Shown: positions 41,093-53,292 of the stretch, one piece after another
Layout of the letters: every line of letters begins with the position of its first letter
How positions within the stretch are numbered: the stretch's first letter is position 1
DNA from: Zygnema cylindricum
Taxonomy: Eukaryota > Streptophyta > Zygnematophyceae > Zygnematales > Zygnemataceae
Direction of reading: 5' to 3'
DNA length: 64,000 nucleotides
NCBI GenBank assembly: GCA_037447655.1
Contig: JBBHKE010001816.1
Span: 188,001 to 252,000 of the forward strand
Position numbers and translations under genes: made by a program
The notes under the pieces: generated by a model
The model's database searches: none
What the model was told of the DNA's origin: nothing
Seen by the model: the letters and a program-made list of their open reading frames with translations, nothing else

Positions 41093-44000
41093 TTAGTCAC
41101 TTTTCAATTTTAATCCAGAGTTATCTCTGCAATAGATCAACTTAGGGGAAGGTATTGGTTTTCTCATCATGTCTGCAATCATTTCTTTATCAGTTTTATG
41201 AACGAGTTTAATGATTTTATTTTCAACCTTCTCTATGACAAAGCTTAGTCTAATATCCATATTCTTAGCTTTGAAATGATGTTTCGGATTAGCTGCAATA
41301 GAGATAGCAGCTTGATTATAACAAAAAACATTTTGAGTTCCTGTCTTCATCAACCCAAGTTCTTCAATAAGAGATTTCAACCACATTAATTCCTTGGTGG
41401 CAGCATAGGTAGCCATGTATTCAACCTCCATAGTGGACTGAGCAACTACTTTCTGTTGCTTGCTTCTCTAATAACATGCACCAGATCCAATTTGCAACAC
41501 ATATCCAGTCGTACACCGCCTTAAAGGCTCATCTCCATAACTGGCATCACTCTAGGTTGTGATATCAGTGTGCTCCTCTCCCAAATGCAACCACAATTCC
41601 CTTGTCCCCACCAGATACCTCATCACCCTTTTGACAGCCTCTCAGTATCTTTTTTTTGGTTCATTTAGACTCTTGCTAAGGACTCCTACGGTTGCAGCTA
41701 TATCCGGCCGGGTACAATTCATAAAATATATTAAACTGCCTACAATCTGCCGATAAGGGATATTTTCTATAAATCTTCTTTCTATCTCATCTATCTCATT
41801 ATTAAAGATCAATATTCCTCCCTCTTCACTTCCCTTACACACATTCTTCAAATCAATGAGAGTAGTACATCCGTTTGCTTTCTCCATTTGAAATTTTTCT
41901 AGCATATTACCAAATGCTTCTTTCTGAGTGAGTCTTATAATTTTATTCCCTCTATCCCTCTCCATTTGAATTTCCAAAATGTACTTTGCTTCGCCGAGAT
42001 CTTTCATGTCAAAGCGGCTTCTAAGATCCCGTTTTAGTTTGTTTATTTTATCTAAAGGCTTGCTTAAGAAAGACAAACCATCCACATAAATAGTAATAAA
42101 TATCACTCCATCCTCATCCTCAAATAAATATATGGAGTGATGTGAACTAATTCTGATATACCCCAAACCGGTCAGAAATTCGTCTAGCTTTATATTCCAC
42201 TATCGCGGGGCTTGCTTAAGCCCATAGAGTGATTTGATCAGTTTGCAAACTTTGTTTTCTTCCCCACTTTCCACAAATCCTTCTAGTTGCCTAATGTAAA
42301 TTTCTTCTTTCAACTCTCCGTGCAAAAAGGTTGTTTTAATATCCATCTGGTGTATTTCCATATCCTGCGTTGCGGCTATACTTAAAAGGATTCTAATAGA
42401 AGGAAATCTGACTACAGGTGGAAAGGTTTTTTTGTAGTCTATCCCCTCTTTCTGAGTATATCTTTTTCAACTAACCTAGCTTTGTACCTCTCAATGGTAT
42501 TATCCGAGTTTAATTTAAGTTTAAAAACCCACTTACATCCGATTGGTTTTCGGTCCGGTGGACAATCTACCAACTCCCATGTATTGGCTTCCATGATAGA
42601 GGCCATTTCTTCATTTATAGATGTGATCCACCGGCTACTTTTTGGAGTGTTTATGGCCTCTAAGTATGTTTGAGGTTCATCTGGGTGAGACATCTTTGTG
42701 AGTTGGATATTTACTTGTTTTTCTTGAAGTTGTTTACTACTTCTTCTCCCCCCTTCAAAATCAGACGCCGGTATGGAAGGCATCATTGCGTTTCGTTTAG
42801 GGAGATTTTCAGCTCCCCTATCTTCCAATTCCGGTGTCTCATCAAGTTCTTTATCGGTTTCCACTTCGTATTGTGGCGTTGCCTCGGATGTTGTCCTTTC
42901 CTCTTTTTCCTTTGGTAGATCTCCAGATTTTTCTTTTTCTCCCTCTTCCTTTTCTTCATTTTCAAAGTCAAAGTCAGAAAACTGATCCGTTTCAAATCTG
43001 ATTTTGACTTTCTTATTATATTTGAATGGATCAATGGACTTCTCTTCATTCATCACCACTATGTGTTTTACCAAAATTATATCTCTCTTTTTCAAGTCAT
43101 ACACTCGGTATCCTTTTGTGCTCTCATCATATCCTACAAGATATCCTCGCTTCTCTCTCCCCTCTAACTTCCATTTAGTCTTATCGGAATCTAAACTGTA
43201 GACTTGACTTCCGAACACTCTCAAACTAGACAAATCAAGCTTTCTTCTTGTCCACCTCTCATACAAAGTTCCCTCCTTAGTTTCCTCCTTATTTGCATAA
43301 GTTAGGACTCTATTTTTGATGAAATTAGCATAGTTCATAGACTCCGCCCAAAACTGCAACCCTATCCTCTTTTCAGTTAACATACTTCTGGATATATCTC
43401 CTAAAGTTCTATTCAATCTTTCCGCTACTCCATTTGATTCCGGATTATAGGGTACAGTTTTCTTATGATGAATTCCTTATTCTTTAAGATATTCTTCAAA
43501 TTCCCTTGAGGTGTATTCTTTCCCATTATCACTTCTTATCTCTTTTATTGTGGTTTCATATAGTTTTTCACTCCCTACTTTATACTCTTTGAAACTTCTC
43601 AATACCTCTGACTTATGTCTGAGAAAGTATACCTTCATGTATCTAGACCAATCATCTTTGATAGTTAACATCCACCTCTTCCCCCCCCGTGAAGCATATC
43701 TAGCAGGTCCCCAAACATCGGTGTGAATTAGATCCAATAATTTCTCTCTCCTAAATGTAGTTGCCTTTAGAAATGGAAGTCTATAAATCTTCCCTTGGGC
43801 ACATCCACCGCAATCATTAAAGGTCTCATCATCCTCAAAAGTAATACCCTCCACTATTCTATTTTTCTTCATTTTCTTTAATCTATCTAGATGCTCATGC
43901 CCCAACCTTTTGTGCCAAAGCATCATCTCACTTGCACACGAGTAGAGAACACTCTTTTCAATGCAAAGAACAATTCTGAACATTCCTTGACTGCCCTTCT

Positions 44001-44993
44001 CAGCTATGAAATATACCTCATTATCAAAGCTTGTTGTTAAGATTCCTTTCCTAGTTCCTGTTTCAAACTCCTTTTCATCTAGGACAGTTGTTGAGACCAA
44101 GATCTTACTAAGCTGTGGAATGTAAAGAACGTCTGAGAGTGTTACAATTGAGGCCTTTCCATCAACTAGAAATTTCAAGTCAACAGTTCCAACAAGACTT
44201 GTGGTTTCTACTCTACAATCTCCGTACTCTATATGAACTGTTGGGATCTTTCTCAAATTAGTGAACCACCTTTTATCTTTGCACATATGCATTGATCCCC
44301 CTGAGTCTATGATCCATCCATCTTCATGTGGATCCCTCTTACCTTCGAAAGCATACTTTTGTCTTTGTGGAATGTCAACATGCTTTTCAGTGTTTTTCCC
44401 ATTAAGAAGAAGCTCCTCAAGCTCCTCTTCCTCTTCGGTTTCTTCGTGCTCTTGCTCATCATGAACTTGAGTTAGGAAAGCCTTTTTCTATCCTCCATTT
44501 CTTAAGGTCCCTTGCCCTTCTTTTAGTCGAAGATCTACAAGTTTGCCACAATCAGCCATATAGTGTCCCAGTTTCTTGCAGAAGTGACATAATCCTCTTC
44601 GAGAATTTCCTCTCCCTTGTCTATCAAATCTGCCACCTCTTTGTCCTCTTCCTCCAAAGTTTTGATAGGGATCTTTCTCTCTCTCCTCATCACGCTTCCG
44701 CTAATCAGCTCCTGCAGACAATGCTTGAACACTTGGACTCCCTCTCCTAAGCTCTATGGTGCTTTCTTTCACTAAAATCATTCCCACTGTGTCATCCCAA
44801 TTCCAATGGCTATCTCGTATGTCCTACATTCGATTAATGATATTCTCATACTCTTCAGGTAGTTTCATCATTAATGTGTTCACTCTTTGTCTCTTAGACC
44901 ATGAGTTACCTGCACTCTCTAGCTCTCAAAATGCTCCTAAATCATTGCAATATTTATTCATGCTTCCTCCCTTATAAGTATAAGCTTTCAAGA
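41093..44993 (-). pseudogene. M5 polyprotein remnant (gag to RNase H), 5'-truncated
   Basis: Read on the minus strand, coding similarity begins mid-gag (AYTYKGGSMN, near 44985). It continues through a CHFCKKLGHY-type zinc knuckle (about 44590) and protease with IIDSGGSMHMC (about 44300). Integrase follows with the HHCC, GGCAQGK and SDNGKEYTS blocks. Reverse transcriptase has IYVDGLSFLS, where the second Asp of YVDD is Gly. RNase H ends at 41093. Frames break repeatedly near 44530, 44480, 43470, 42435, 42180 and 41640-41450. The YVDG change alone would disable polymerisation. Confidence 0.85.
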
Positions 44994-45639
44994 TAACTTT
45001 ACGTCACATTCTGAATTTGATGTCGGTGTACATAATTGTTGAACAGACGTTTTCGCTTAGCTAATTAGTAAATAGCCTAGAATGTGTTGACTATGACATA
45101 CCTTGTGGTTTCGGGTATATGCACAGTATTAGGTGTGTCAGGTGTCACGTTGTTAGGGGTACGGCAGGTATGCCTGTGTACGTTCAGAAGTGAAGCTTCA
45201 GTGTATATTAGTAAAACTTAGTCATTTTAGGAGTTAGAAACAATTTGTATCAAAAATTGTATATGTTGTTTTTGATAATCTTATCAATGAATATCTCATA
45301 GGTGTATAAGCAAAATTATGTGTTACTTTGTGTGTATGTTTTTTCTTTTGTTATCTACATTGTATTAGACTTGCAAAGCTATTATGTCTCTAATTTGGGA
45401 ATTATCAACTGTTGAAGTTGTTGTTTTTAGACTAGTTTGGTGAAAGCTTCTTGCTTGTTTTTATTTTGAGATAACTACACCTTTATCCTTGACTCCTCGT
45501 AGTCGTTAGTTCTAGGAGTTGTCTCAGAACAACATATCCCAGAGGCTTTCGTTTAGCTACTCATTTTGTAAGACTATAGAGTCCATATAATTTCAACTGT
45601 TTCATGTTTTTAGACACCTAAAGCATTTTTTTTTCTTAC
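44994..45639. other. AT-rich gene-free stretch beyond truncated M5
   Basis: No gene or known repeat is recognised. The abrupt loss of gag homology at about 44993 marks a deletion or rearrangement point. Confidence 0.5.
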
Positions 45640-45801
45640 ACAAATGTCAGTTTGTCATTGCGATGGTTGATATTAAAAGGCAAGATTCTCACCTTTCTAT
45701 TCGGGGTCTTCGATTGACAATCACATAAGTGTGCTCGAGGAAAATACGTTTTAAGTGGCGAAAAAAACTTTAACACTAATAACGATTAGCAACATAGTGT
45801 A
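45640..45801. mobile_element. MITE family A, copy A8 (left-truncated)
   Basis: The right arm is preserved: AGTGTGCTCGAGGAAAATACG, TTTTAAGTGGCGAAAAAAAC and CTAATAACGATTAGCAACAT ending GTGTA. The left arm is mostly gone. Confidence 0.7.
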
Positions 45802-47555
45802 TAGTAGCTTGTATATATTTACAAATATATATGCAAAAAAAAAATTATTCGTCGCGAAGCGATATATTGGAACCCTTTGTCATTCGAAAATCGATAATAA
45901 CTGTTATCAGAATTATCGCGATAGGAATTTACATCTTCGCAACGCTAAAGTAAGCTTCATGTTCATAATAATACTGTTGTATATAACGCGTGTTTGAAGA
46001 ATTTTTTAATAACACACAAAGAATTTGTAACATACGAGTTTGGAAAAAGTTAAATAAAAATTTAGAAGTAAAATGTGTGTTCATAGATAGAGAATCAAAT
46101 GGCCGATTCGAGTGTGTCACTACTGCTTCTATCTCACACTCCTTGGGATGAACCACGAGAATACTCTATATGAAATGGAGTGCTCTAAAAAATAAATCGT
46201 TAGACTACTGTACGTTTCAGAAAAGTTTGATAGTAGGTTGATTGATAATTGACGAAAAAACAAAATTGGGTAGCCATAGTGGAAAGTGTCAAAATTAGTG
46301 ACGTTGAAGTCATCACAAGCAGGCATGACGTCATAATGTTACATAATCTTAAACATCTACAATGTCACAAAAACGACACGTTTACACCGTCGCTAGTTCG
46401 GTAGAGTCATCAATTGTCACAAGTTTTGTGCTGGTCTACAATCGTCACAAGTTGTACTCACATTCATCAGCGTCACATTTCAAAGTTACGATTTCATTTT
46501 AGCAAATTGGAACACTCAACAAAGTTGTACGGAGAATTTTCACTAAAACACCAAATACCAATTCAAATTATTTATTATATGGGCACACCATATATATTGA
46601 GATGAAATAACAATAAATTTCGGGCCGATAAACATCGAAGATAACCTCTTACCGTGGTACAAAATGGGTTGTGAAATAATTTTGAAGAGCCTCCCCTCCC
46701 CCCCTCGACGCATTAACGTTGTACTAATTTCGTACTATATTTCTATAGTAATTTCGTAATGTAATATGGACCACAACCAAAAAGCAAAAATTATCGACAA
46801 TCATTGTTGATGGTCCTGAGCAATATATAGGGAGCCCACGCGTTTGATGACCGATAACATCGATAGCAGATTACCAAAATATCAATACATGAAAAACACC
46901 ACATCCTTATTGTTAATAACGACGGGTAGTGTGGTGATGCGCATCACATTGCATCGCATCATGCCGATAAACGATAAGTCGAGTCACAATGCAGCAAATT
47001 GCGATGCGGTTGACGTGGTAGATTATGTCCCAAGGTACATTTCAATGACTAAATTTTGATTCACGCTGGTTATGACGCATCATAGCTGATGGTCCGCATG
47101 TGGGTCTTGCACTGCAAGCCACCTCGCTCTTTCTTGTGCTTTAGGTGCTCGTTACGACTCAAGCGCAGTCGACTCCGATCTTGTTCATGTCTCAGACTTA
47201 GAGCTTCATTTATTGCTACACCAATTTTCACTTAACTACGTTTGTCGTGTCCCCAATTTTTCAAGTGCACTTCATTTACGGGTTAGTTTGACGCACCATT
47301 TTTTTTTGGGCAAGCCCCCTTCCATTTATGGTCAATCTATGTAAGATCAAGGGGCCCATTTTGCTTCTTTACTCACATGGTGGGGAGCGATCAACAACAC
47401 ACCGGGTTGGCGCCTGCAATGGCGACCGTTCGATCAACGTATTTTATATGGTTAGATTTACGTCCGTGCATTTCGTCGATTTACATGAGCCATTTCATCA
47501 ATAAGTTCAATTAAATAAAATCGCCCTCGTGTTACTGTTTTAATAGTTATCACAC
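45802..47555. repeat. Family D repeat D1 (about 46290-46545) in otherwise gene-free sequence
   Basis: The part 46290-46545 is collinear with 48900-49145. Both have a GTGACGT..GAC start, spaced GTCACAA/CTACAA motifs, AAAGTTACGATTTCATT and GTACGGAGAAT at the end. The GTCACAA-rich composition resembles the interior of the Harbinger-like family. The rest of the interval holds no recognisable gene. Confidence 0.6.
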
Positions 47556-47559
47556 CCTA

Positions 47560-47815
47560 TGTATGTAACGATTCTTCTACGACTAGGGGGGTAAGGCGGA
47601 CGACTGTTTCACCAGCTGTGACAATGTGGACCAGGATCGAATCCTGGTCAGGTCACATGTTTTTTTGTCAGAAACTAATATGCTCTCTTCCTCAGTGTGT
47701 CTCCTTGACTACCTGAAGGTAGCCATGGCTGCCTAATTCTCAGTGACTGTAACAAGTATGTAGACTTAGAGTGGCGACTAGGACAAGTAAGTAGAAAATA
47801 CCTTTCAAAAACTAT
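47560..47815 (-). mobile_element. LTR remnant with well-preserved tRNA-like block
   Basis: The GTAGCCATGGCTGCC and TCAGTGACTGTAACAAGTAT boxes and a GTAGAAAATACCTTTC end match the edge of the copia LTRs here in minus orientation. Upstream lies a 74-base tRNA-like block on the plus strand, 47581-47654. Only about 250 bases of the LTR remain. Confidence 0.6.
47581..47654 (+). other. tRNA-like sequence (pseudo-tRNA) inside LTR remnant
   Basis: 74 bases. A perfect T-arm CCAGG-ATCGAAT-CCTGG contains the pol III B-box form GGATCGAATCC. The last seven bases, TCAGGTC, pair imperfectly with the first seven, GACTAGG. The D-arm is poor and the anticodon arm (around TTTCACC) only partly pairs, so it is unlikely to be a functional tRNA. 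Confidence 0.45.
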
Positions 47816-48899
47816 GTGCAATGAGACCCAATTGATAATTTCACACGGTTTGCTTTAGAGATATTTAAGACCTTGGACTCTTCATTTGACAACTTTTTAC
47901 TTGACTACGCTCGATGATCTTCTGAAGTTAGAAGACTTGGCATCCCTTTGCCAACTCTCATGTCGTCTTTCTACCACCAACGTATATCTGTCGCCCTTTA
48001 ATATTTCTAAGCTTCATTCATTATTCGACAAAACACGGTGGTGAATGATGGTTGAGGATTGTGAGACTTACCCTCCCGCCACCCTACACATATGGACGAT
48101 AATTGTTTTTAGGACCTTTAGTGTGGCATAGCCTAAGGCTTTAAACTTTAGGGTAGTTTGTAGTGTTTGTACAGTGTGGTTTTTGTTGTTTCTTTTTTTT
48201 GTACTAAATTTATTATCCTGTTTTTAGTCCTTCGGGTTTTTGGTCTTTTAGGGTACCGTCGCATGTGCTAAAGTTACACCTGTTTTCTTTCGTTTTCCTC
48301 CATAACTTAGAAAAAAACGAGAAAATCCGCAGCCGTACCAAAAAAATGAAATTACCAACGTAAAAGTTGCGTTACCTTCAAACTTTACATGTAATGCCGT
48401 TTGTGGGTCTACCGCCATGCAATTTGTGTCTAGCGCATTTCAACCTTCTTTCGCATCCTTCTAGCTCATGGTTAAACTTCACATAAAATAATCTCGCGAG
48501 TTGATTTTTTATAAAGTTCCATGAGGTGAGCGAATAGCTAGATGCTGTCCCACGTGTCGGAAGTTTTTGACAATTTTTGTGTGCGGAGTACCAAAAAAAA
48601 TCCACTCCACGTTTTCACCCTGTGCGTGACTTTTTTTCCGTGTGCATTTTTGTGTACAGGGGTCGTGGAGGGGTTCTTGACCAACGGACGACATTTAGCA
48701 AAAGCGAAATCCATGAAAGTACCTCTCTCTCTCTCCCTCTCCCACTACCGCGTCTATCTCACAATTCTTGCAATGAAAAACGTCAATAATGGTATCAGAT
48801 GAAAGATCTCTAAAAATGATTTCTTTTGACTATCTTTGGGCGTATTTTGATGGTAAGTAGAGTGAGAAAAGCCTAAAAAACAAAATCGGAAAACCATGG

Positions 48900-49145
48900 A
48901 GGAAATTTTTAGAATTTGTGACGTCGACATTGTCATTATTTGAGCGTGACATCAAAATGTCACAAACCCTAACATCTACTATGTCACAAGTAGCTAGACG
49001 TCTACAACCTTCAATTATCGCGAGTTTTGTAGTCGCCTACAACCGTCACAAATTACACCCACGTCTACATCCGTCACAATCTAAAGTAACGATTTCATTC
49101 TTTACATACGAATGCTCTGAAAGTAGTACGGAGAATCTTCGCTAA
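48900..49145. repeat. Family D repeat, copy D2
   Basis: Collinear with 46290-46545. It contains ATGTCACAAACCCTAACATC, AGTAACGATTTCATTC and AGTACGGAGAATCTTCGCTA. The ends are not defined. The sequence on both sides (47816-48899 and 49146-49830) has no recognisable gene. Confidence 0.65.
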
Positions 49146-49336
49146 AAAGAAAGTTACAAGACTAAATTTTCGGTTACATGCGAAAGTAGCTTTACCTTTG
49201 ATGGACATCACTCTTTTAGTTACACTCATGTTTCGTACTCTATTGGTCTTACCATCTCTTTTTTGGAAATAAAATCTTGTTTTTTTGCGGATACAACAGA
49301 AGTGATTAACTTTTTGTCCGTGCTGAAGCCACGACG

Positions 49337-49357
49337 CCCCCCCCCCCCCCCCCCCCC
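49337..49357 (+). repeat. 21-base poly-C run
   Basis: An uninterrupted run of 21 C residues is followed by AAAAGGGG. Its length should be treated with caution because homopolymers are error-prone in sequencing. Confidence 0.85.
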
Positions 49358-49830
49358 AAAAGGGGAAAGTTTCCCGTAAAGTTGCATAAAACTACACAGC
49401 GTCTCGTTTAACTCTGAGATAGCAAGGGGCATGCCGAAGTATAGTTTAGTTTTCGTTCGCACAAAACTCCACCTATAATAAAGCTCGCACATTGGGTGGG
49501 AGCTATTTTCGCCTTTTTTTTTTGCTATATAAAAATCCTTTTTGTACACTGTGTTCGCTGCCGTACACAAAGTCTAATGTCTATGTACGCAAAAGTACAC
49601 GAGGCGTAAAGTTAAAATAGAAAATGAAAATTGTCGGTGCTCTTAAGAAAAGGGACGCAGAAAAGAGAAAACCTCAAGATTCGAAGAATATTTTGTTGGT
49701 AGGACCGCAGTAATGAATCTAACCGTAATATGTTCGCGTCAGTGCCAGCGGGATCATGCCTTGTACTATATAATCGGCGCACGTGAGGCTGACCAAATCA
49801 TGCCACGTTTAGCATGAGATATTTACAAAC

Positions 49831-50338
49831 TACACCGCCAATCGTTATTAGCGTGTAAGTTTTTTTAGCGTATAAAAATATTTACCGTGGTGTACGCTAT
49901 TTAAGAATTTGAAAATTTTGGAAAAAATCATACATTCTAATTGTTTGGCTATGGTAATTTGGATCTTTGAAAAAAAAATGTCGGTCGCAAACATGCTTAT
50001 ACTAATATAGGTCTCCGTACAAAATCTGACAAATCGTACACAAATCGTACATTCACACGGTCGAAACGCGGCTGTCGGACGAATATGTGCGAGCGGGATT
50101 TTTTACGACCTGGTTTTTTTCCCTTTTTAGAACGCACATTCTCATGCGTCCGCGGTTACTAAAACTACTTTTTATCTTTAAAAGGTACATGTATGTACGG
50201 TCTGACACTGACCGTACACCACTCTATTTAAGAGACAACGTACTGAAAATAACCCTAAATAGAATAAAGAAAAAAATAGAATGAACTACACTAATGGAGA
50301 ATAAAAAAAAAAAAAGCGGGACGGAATTAGCGTACACT
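49831..50338. mobile_element. Family B element, copy B3 (inverted, right terminus lost)
   Basis: The left end, TACACCGCCAATCGTTATTA, and the next 130 bases are the inverted right end of B1. The right 120 bases, ending GGGACGGAATTAGCGTACAC, are the inverted region just inside B1's left repeat. The terminal 24-base repeat itself is absent on the right. Confidence 0.78.
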
Positions 50339-50628
50339 ACGATCGTCGACTGTGGTGCACCTGTGTCTAACGAATCGAAAATCTCTGACGTGTCCACTCA
50401 CTTTGGCGAGCAGACCGAAGCTTGACCATTTGTCTCTTAGCGCAGCCTTCAGAGCAAATTTGCGTACAAACGACAGTTTCCATTGTTCAATTCGGAAATT
50501 TAAGTCTCTTGTACTTTTGCATTCGTGGCACAAAAATATGTGTACAGTTCCGTACAGAGATCCAAGAAGACGAAAACTACAAAAATAACGGTGAAAATAG
50601 CACCCACCTAAACTTATGGTTTGGATAA

Positions 50629-51190
50629 TAGTTCAAAAGTAGGCGTTTTTATGGTAGGCCTTTGGTAGGCGCACAAAAATTGGCTCAAAACTCGTGTAGA
50701 GTAAGCATACTGTATGTGTGTGCGTTGTGCACATTCTTGTACGAACGTACGAATCTTACGTTTCATCATAGTACAGCGCACGCCACCGGACGAATTTTTT
50801 TAGCAAACTGACACGGCGTAGGATGACATTCCGCAGGATAAAAAACCCGGAAAAAAAAAAAAACGCGGACGTAAGTCCTATCGTAAGTTGTGTTATGGGC
50901 TTTTCATGTGATCTTCTTAGATCGCTACTTTGATCAGCGACCGTCTGATCGTCCGAATGTGACGATTTAAAAAAAAAATACCTCAAAACTCACGGAAAAA
51001 TAAAAGTTTGTCCGAATGTTTTTCAAAATTTAGACATGACGTTTAATTCTCTATCGATCGATGTGCAACTCAACCCTGTTAATATTATTTTCATTTTGCG
51101 ACCAATACAATATGGGTCTTAAAGCCATATTGTATGTTTTGTGTAGAATAGGCATATTGTATGGGCCTACTTTCACCTACTTTTGAACTA
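50629..51190. mobile_element. Unclassified inverted-repeat element with 12-13 bp flanking direct repeats
   Basis: The left end TAGTTCAAAAGTAGG is perfectly inverted at the right (CCTACTTTTGAACTA, 51176-51190). The identical 13-mer ATGGTTTGGATAA stands at 50616-50628 and 51190-51202. The element overlaps the second repeat by one base. No coding sequence is seen in about 560 bp. Confidence 0.65.
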
Positions 51191-51390
51191 TGGTTTGGAT
51201 AAACGAATGAAAATGAAAAGTACAAATTCTAAAGTACGGTTGTGTTCTAGATAAGGGTATGTACCCATGTGTTAAAGTATCGTGTGTTTTCTGTTGTTTA
51301 TCGCCATAATCCACTCAACAACAAAATCGTTTTTCGTACAAAAAATATGCTTTTACCACGGTACAATGAACATCATCTTAGCCAAAAAGT

Positions 51391-52080
51391 GGGGTTGTTT
51401 ATTGAGGGCCGTACCGTTTCGTACAGGTCCGTACCTTTTTAATTTTATCCCAAGTAAAACATCATTACGGAAAAATGTCCAAGGATGTAGGCGTAAATTC
51501 TGACCGTAGGATGCCATTACACTTTTTATTCGAGACGCCACTTCACCAACCCTACATTTTTTGACGACCGTGCACAGGGAGGACACTTCTCAGAGACTGA
51601 CTGTGTAAAAATGGGCCCAATAGAAAAGGGAAAAAAAAAGCGCGCGCGTATGTGCGTACACGTGGCAAGGGCCATGTGCCTTCCGCCAGGGTGGCTGCGA
51701 ATCCGCCGAAATTATCGCGTCACGCTCCCACCATCAAAGCTTGCAGCCGCCTTTTGGTCGTTGCGTTTTGAAATTTTGGGTAGAACATTATAATGCCCTC
51801 TGTACAAGTCATTAATTACCTCCAACGGTACGGATAGTTTTTCCGCTGGTACAGATATGACCTCCCCTCGTACAGATTTTACCTCGGCTCGTACAAATAT
51901 TGCGTTCGGACTTTGCAATCTAAGATTCTTTCAAGATTTTAAGCATCTAATATTAACCTACGTGTAACCAAACAGAATGAGCCACGCAAATAAAAATGGT
52001 TTACTGACGAACATAATGGAAGGCACGCTCTTTAATGAAATTTTCCGTACGATTATTGAACGCATAATGGAAGGCCACCC
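51391..52080. mobile_element. Dispersed element family E, copy E2 (inverted relative to E1)
   Basis: About 690 bp from GGGGTTGTTTATTGAGGG to GGAAGGCCACCC. It matches the reverse complement of E1 along its whole length and has one copy of the internal AAAAAGTGTAATGG unit instead of three. Confidence 0.75.
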
Positions 52081-52137
52081 TATGGCCTCTTCTCCATTAG
52101 GTGGTCCTAGTAAACATGCAGAGACGTCTATTTCTAG

Positions 52138-52179
52138 TGTTTACTAGCACGACGTTCCATTATGTCGTGCTAGTAAACA
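52138..52179. repeat. Perfect 16-bp hairpin
   Basis: TGTTTACTAGCACGAC (52138-52153) is followed by a 10-base loop and its exact complement (52164-52179). Another CTAGTAAACA lies at 52107-52116. It sits just outside the E2 end. Confidence 0.85.
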
Positions 52180-52239
52180 TTGTTTCTCACTTATGATTGT
52201 CGCCATGTAGGGTAGTTTTCAAATTAATAAAATATAAAA

Positions 52240-52955
52240 ATATTATTCAAACTGAAAACCTGTACGTAATATTTGTACGAGCGCAGGTAGTTAATGATTC
52301 TTAAGAATTTTTTGCAACGAAATTTAATTTTGAAATTGGAAATCAAAATTTTGAAACATAATGGCAAAATGGCGCCGCAAACTTTGAAGGTCAACGGATG
52401 TTTCAAAGAGCGTCCGAGGATATTTCAGTCGACCTCTATACACCGTGGTAGGTGTGTACGACGCGGTCATTTGTCATCACTTGTTCGTGGTTGATATTTT
52501 TTTTACTTTTCACGTGTACCATTGGTATGCGACGTATAAAGACACTCTCTTCGCCGAAGAGAGTCTCTTCACATTGGACGACTTGCGCGATAGCTTCACA
52601 AATCTAAAAAAATGAAACTACCTACAGTTGATACTTACGCCCATAATATTGGAGCCATCCAATAAACATGTTTCGTCATGTTTCCAGTGACGAAAAAAAT
52701 AGTACGAATCAGTACAAAATCGTACAACTTCTAGTAAACAACCCAATTTTTCCTCTAGTGGGAGTTCACCCAAAAATTCTTTCAATATTTTAAGCATATA
52801 ATGTTAACCTACGTGTTACCAACCAGAATGAGCCACGCAAATAAAATGTGGTTTATTGACGCTACTAAACGAAAGGCGCGCCTTTCAGTACTTTTCCGTA
52901 CAATTACTAAAAAGCCTAATGGTAGGCCACCCTTAGTTCAAGTGTACTCCATTTT
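52240..52955. mobile_element. Family E-related copies, diverged (E3)
   Basis: The part 52240-52755 shares the ATTTGTACGAGCG, GGCGCCGCAAACTTTG and GTAAACAACCC parts with E1. The part 52756-52940 repeats the other end (TTAACCTACGTGTTACCAA, GAGCCACGCAAATAAA, GGTAGGCCACCC) in the opposite arrangement. This suggests two fragments or a rearranged copy. Confidence 0.55.
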
Positions 52956-52964
52956 TGTCCTTTT

Positions 52965-53292
52965 TGTTGAAATCTGTTATTTCAATTTTGTATTTTCTAG
53001 GTTAGTATCTAGCAAAATAAAAAGGTGTCATTGGTAGTCAGGCTGTGCCTTTCCCCTCTCTTGTCCCCATACTTGTTGTAGTCATTGAAGACCGGTGAGA
53101 GAGAGATAGAGTCTTAGCTGCCTGAGCAGCCAGAAGAAGATAGAGGGATAGCCTAGTGGATAAAAGTTGATTTACGAAATTGTGGGACTATATCATAGAT
53201 TCATAAAGGGAATATTACATTCATATAGGGATTATGCACCCGTACAAACTAGTACGGACCACACGAAATTCAATGGTGCGGACACTTAATTT
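52965..53292 (+). mobile_element. Partial copia LTR upstream of element C7
   Basis: A TGTTGAAATCTG start with ATTTTCTAGG and the conserved CCCCATACTTGTTGTAGTCATTGAA box. It is cut off at 53292 by C7. The remainder is not found in the window. Confidence 0.6.

Noticed and set aside
47581-47654. Functional nuclear tRNA gene
   Set aside because: The T-arm is good but the D-arm and anticodon stem are poor, and the block sits in an LTR remnant with decayed homologues in other LTRs.
49337-49357. Biological significance of the poly-C run
   Set aside because: A 21-base homopolymer is easily mis-sized in sequencing. Nothing around it indicates function.
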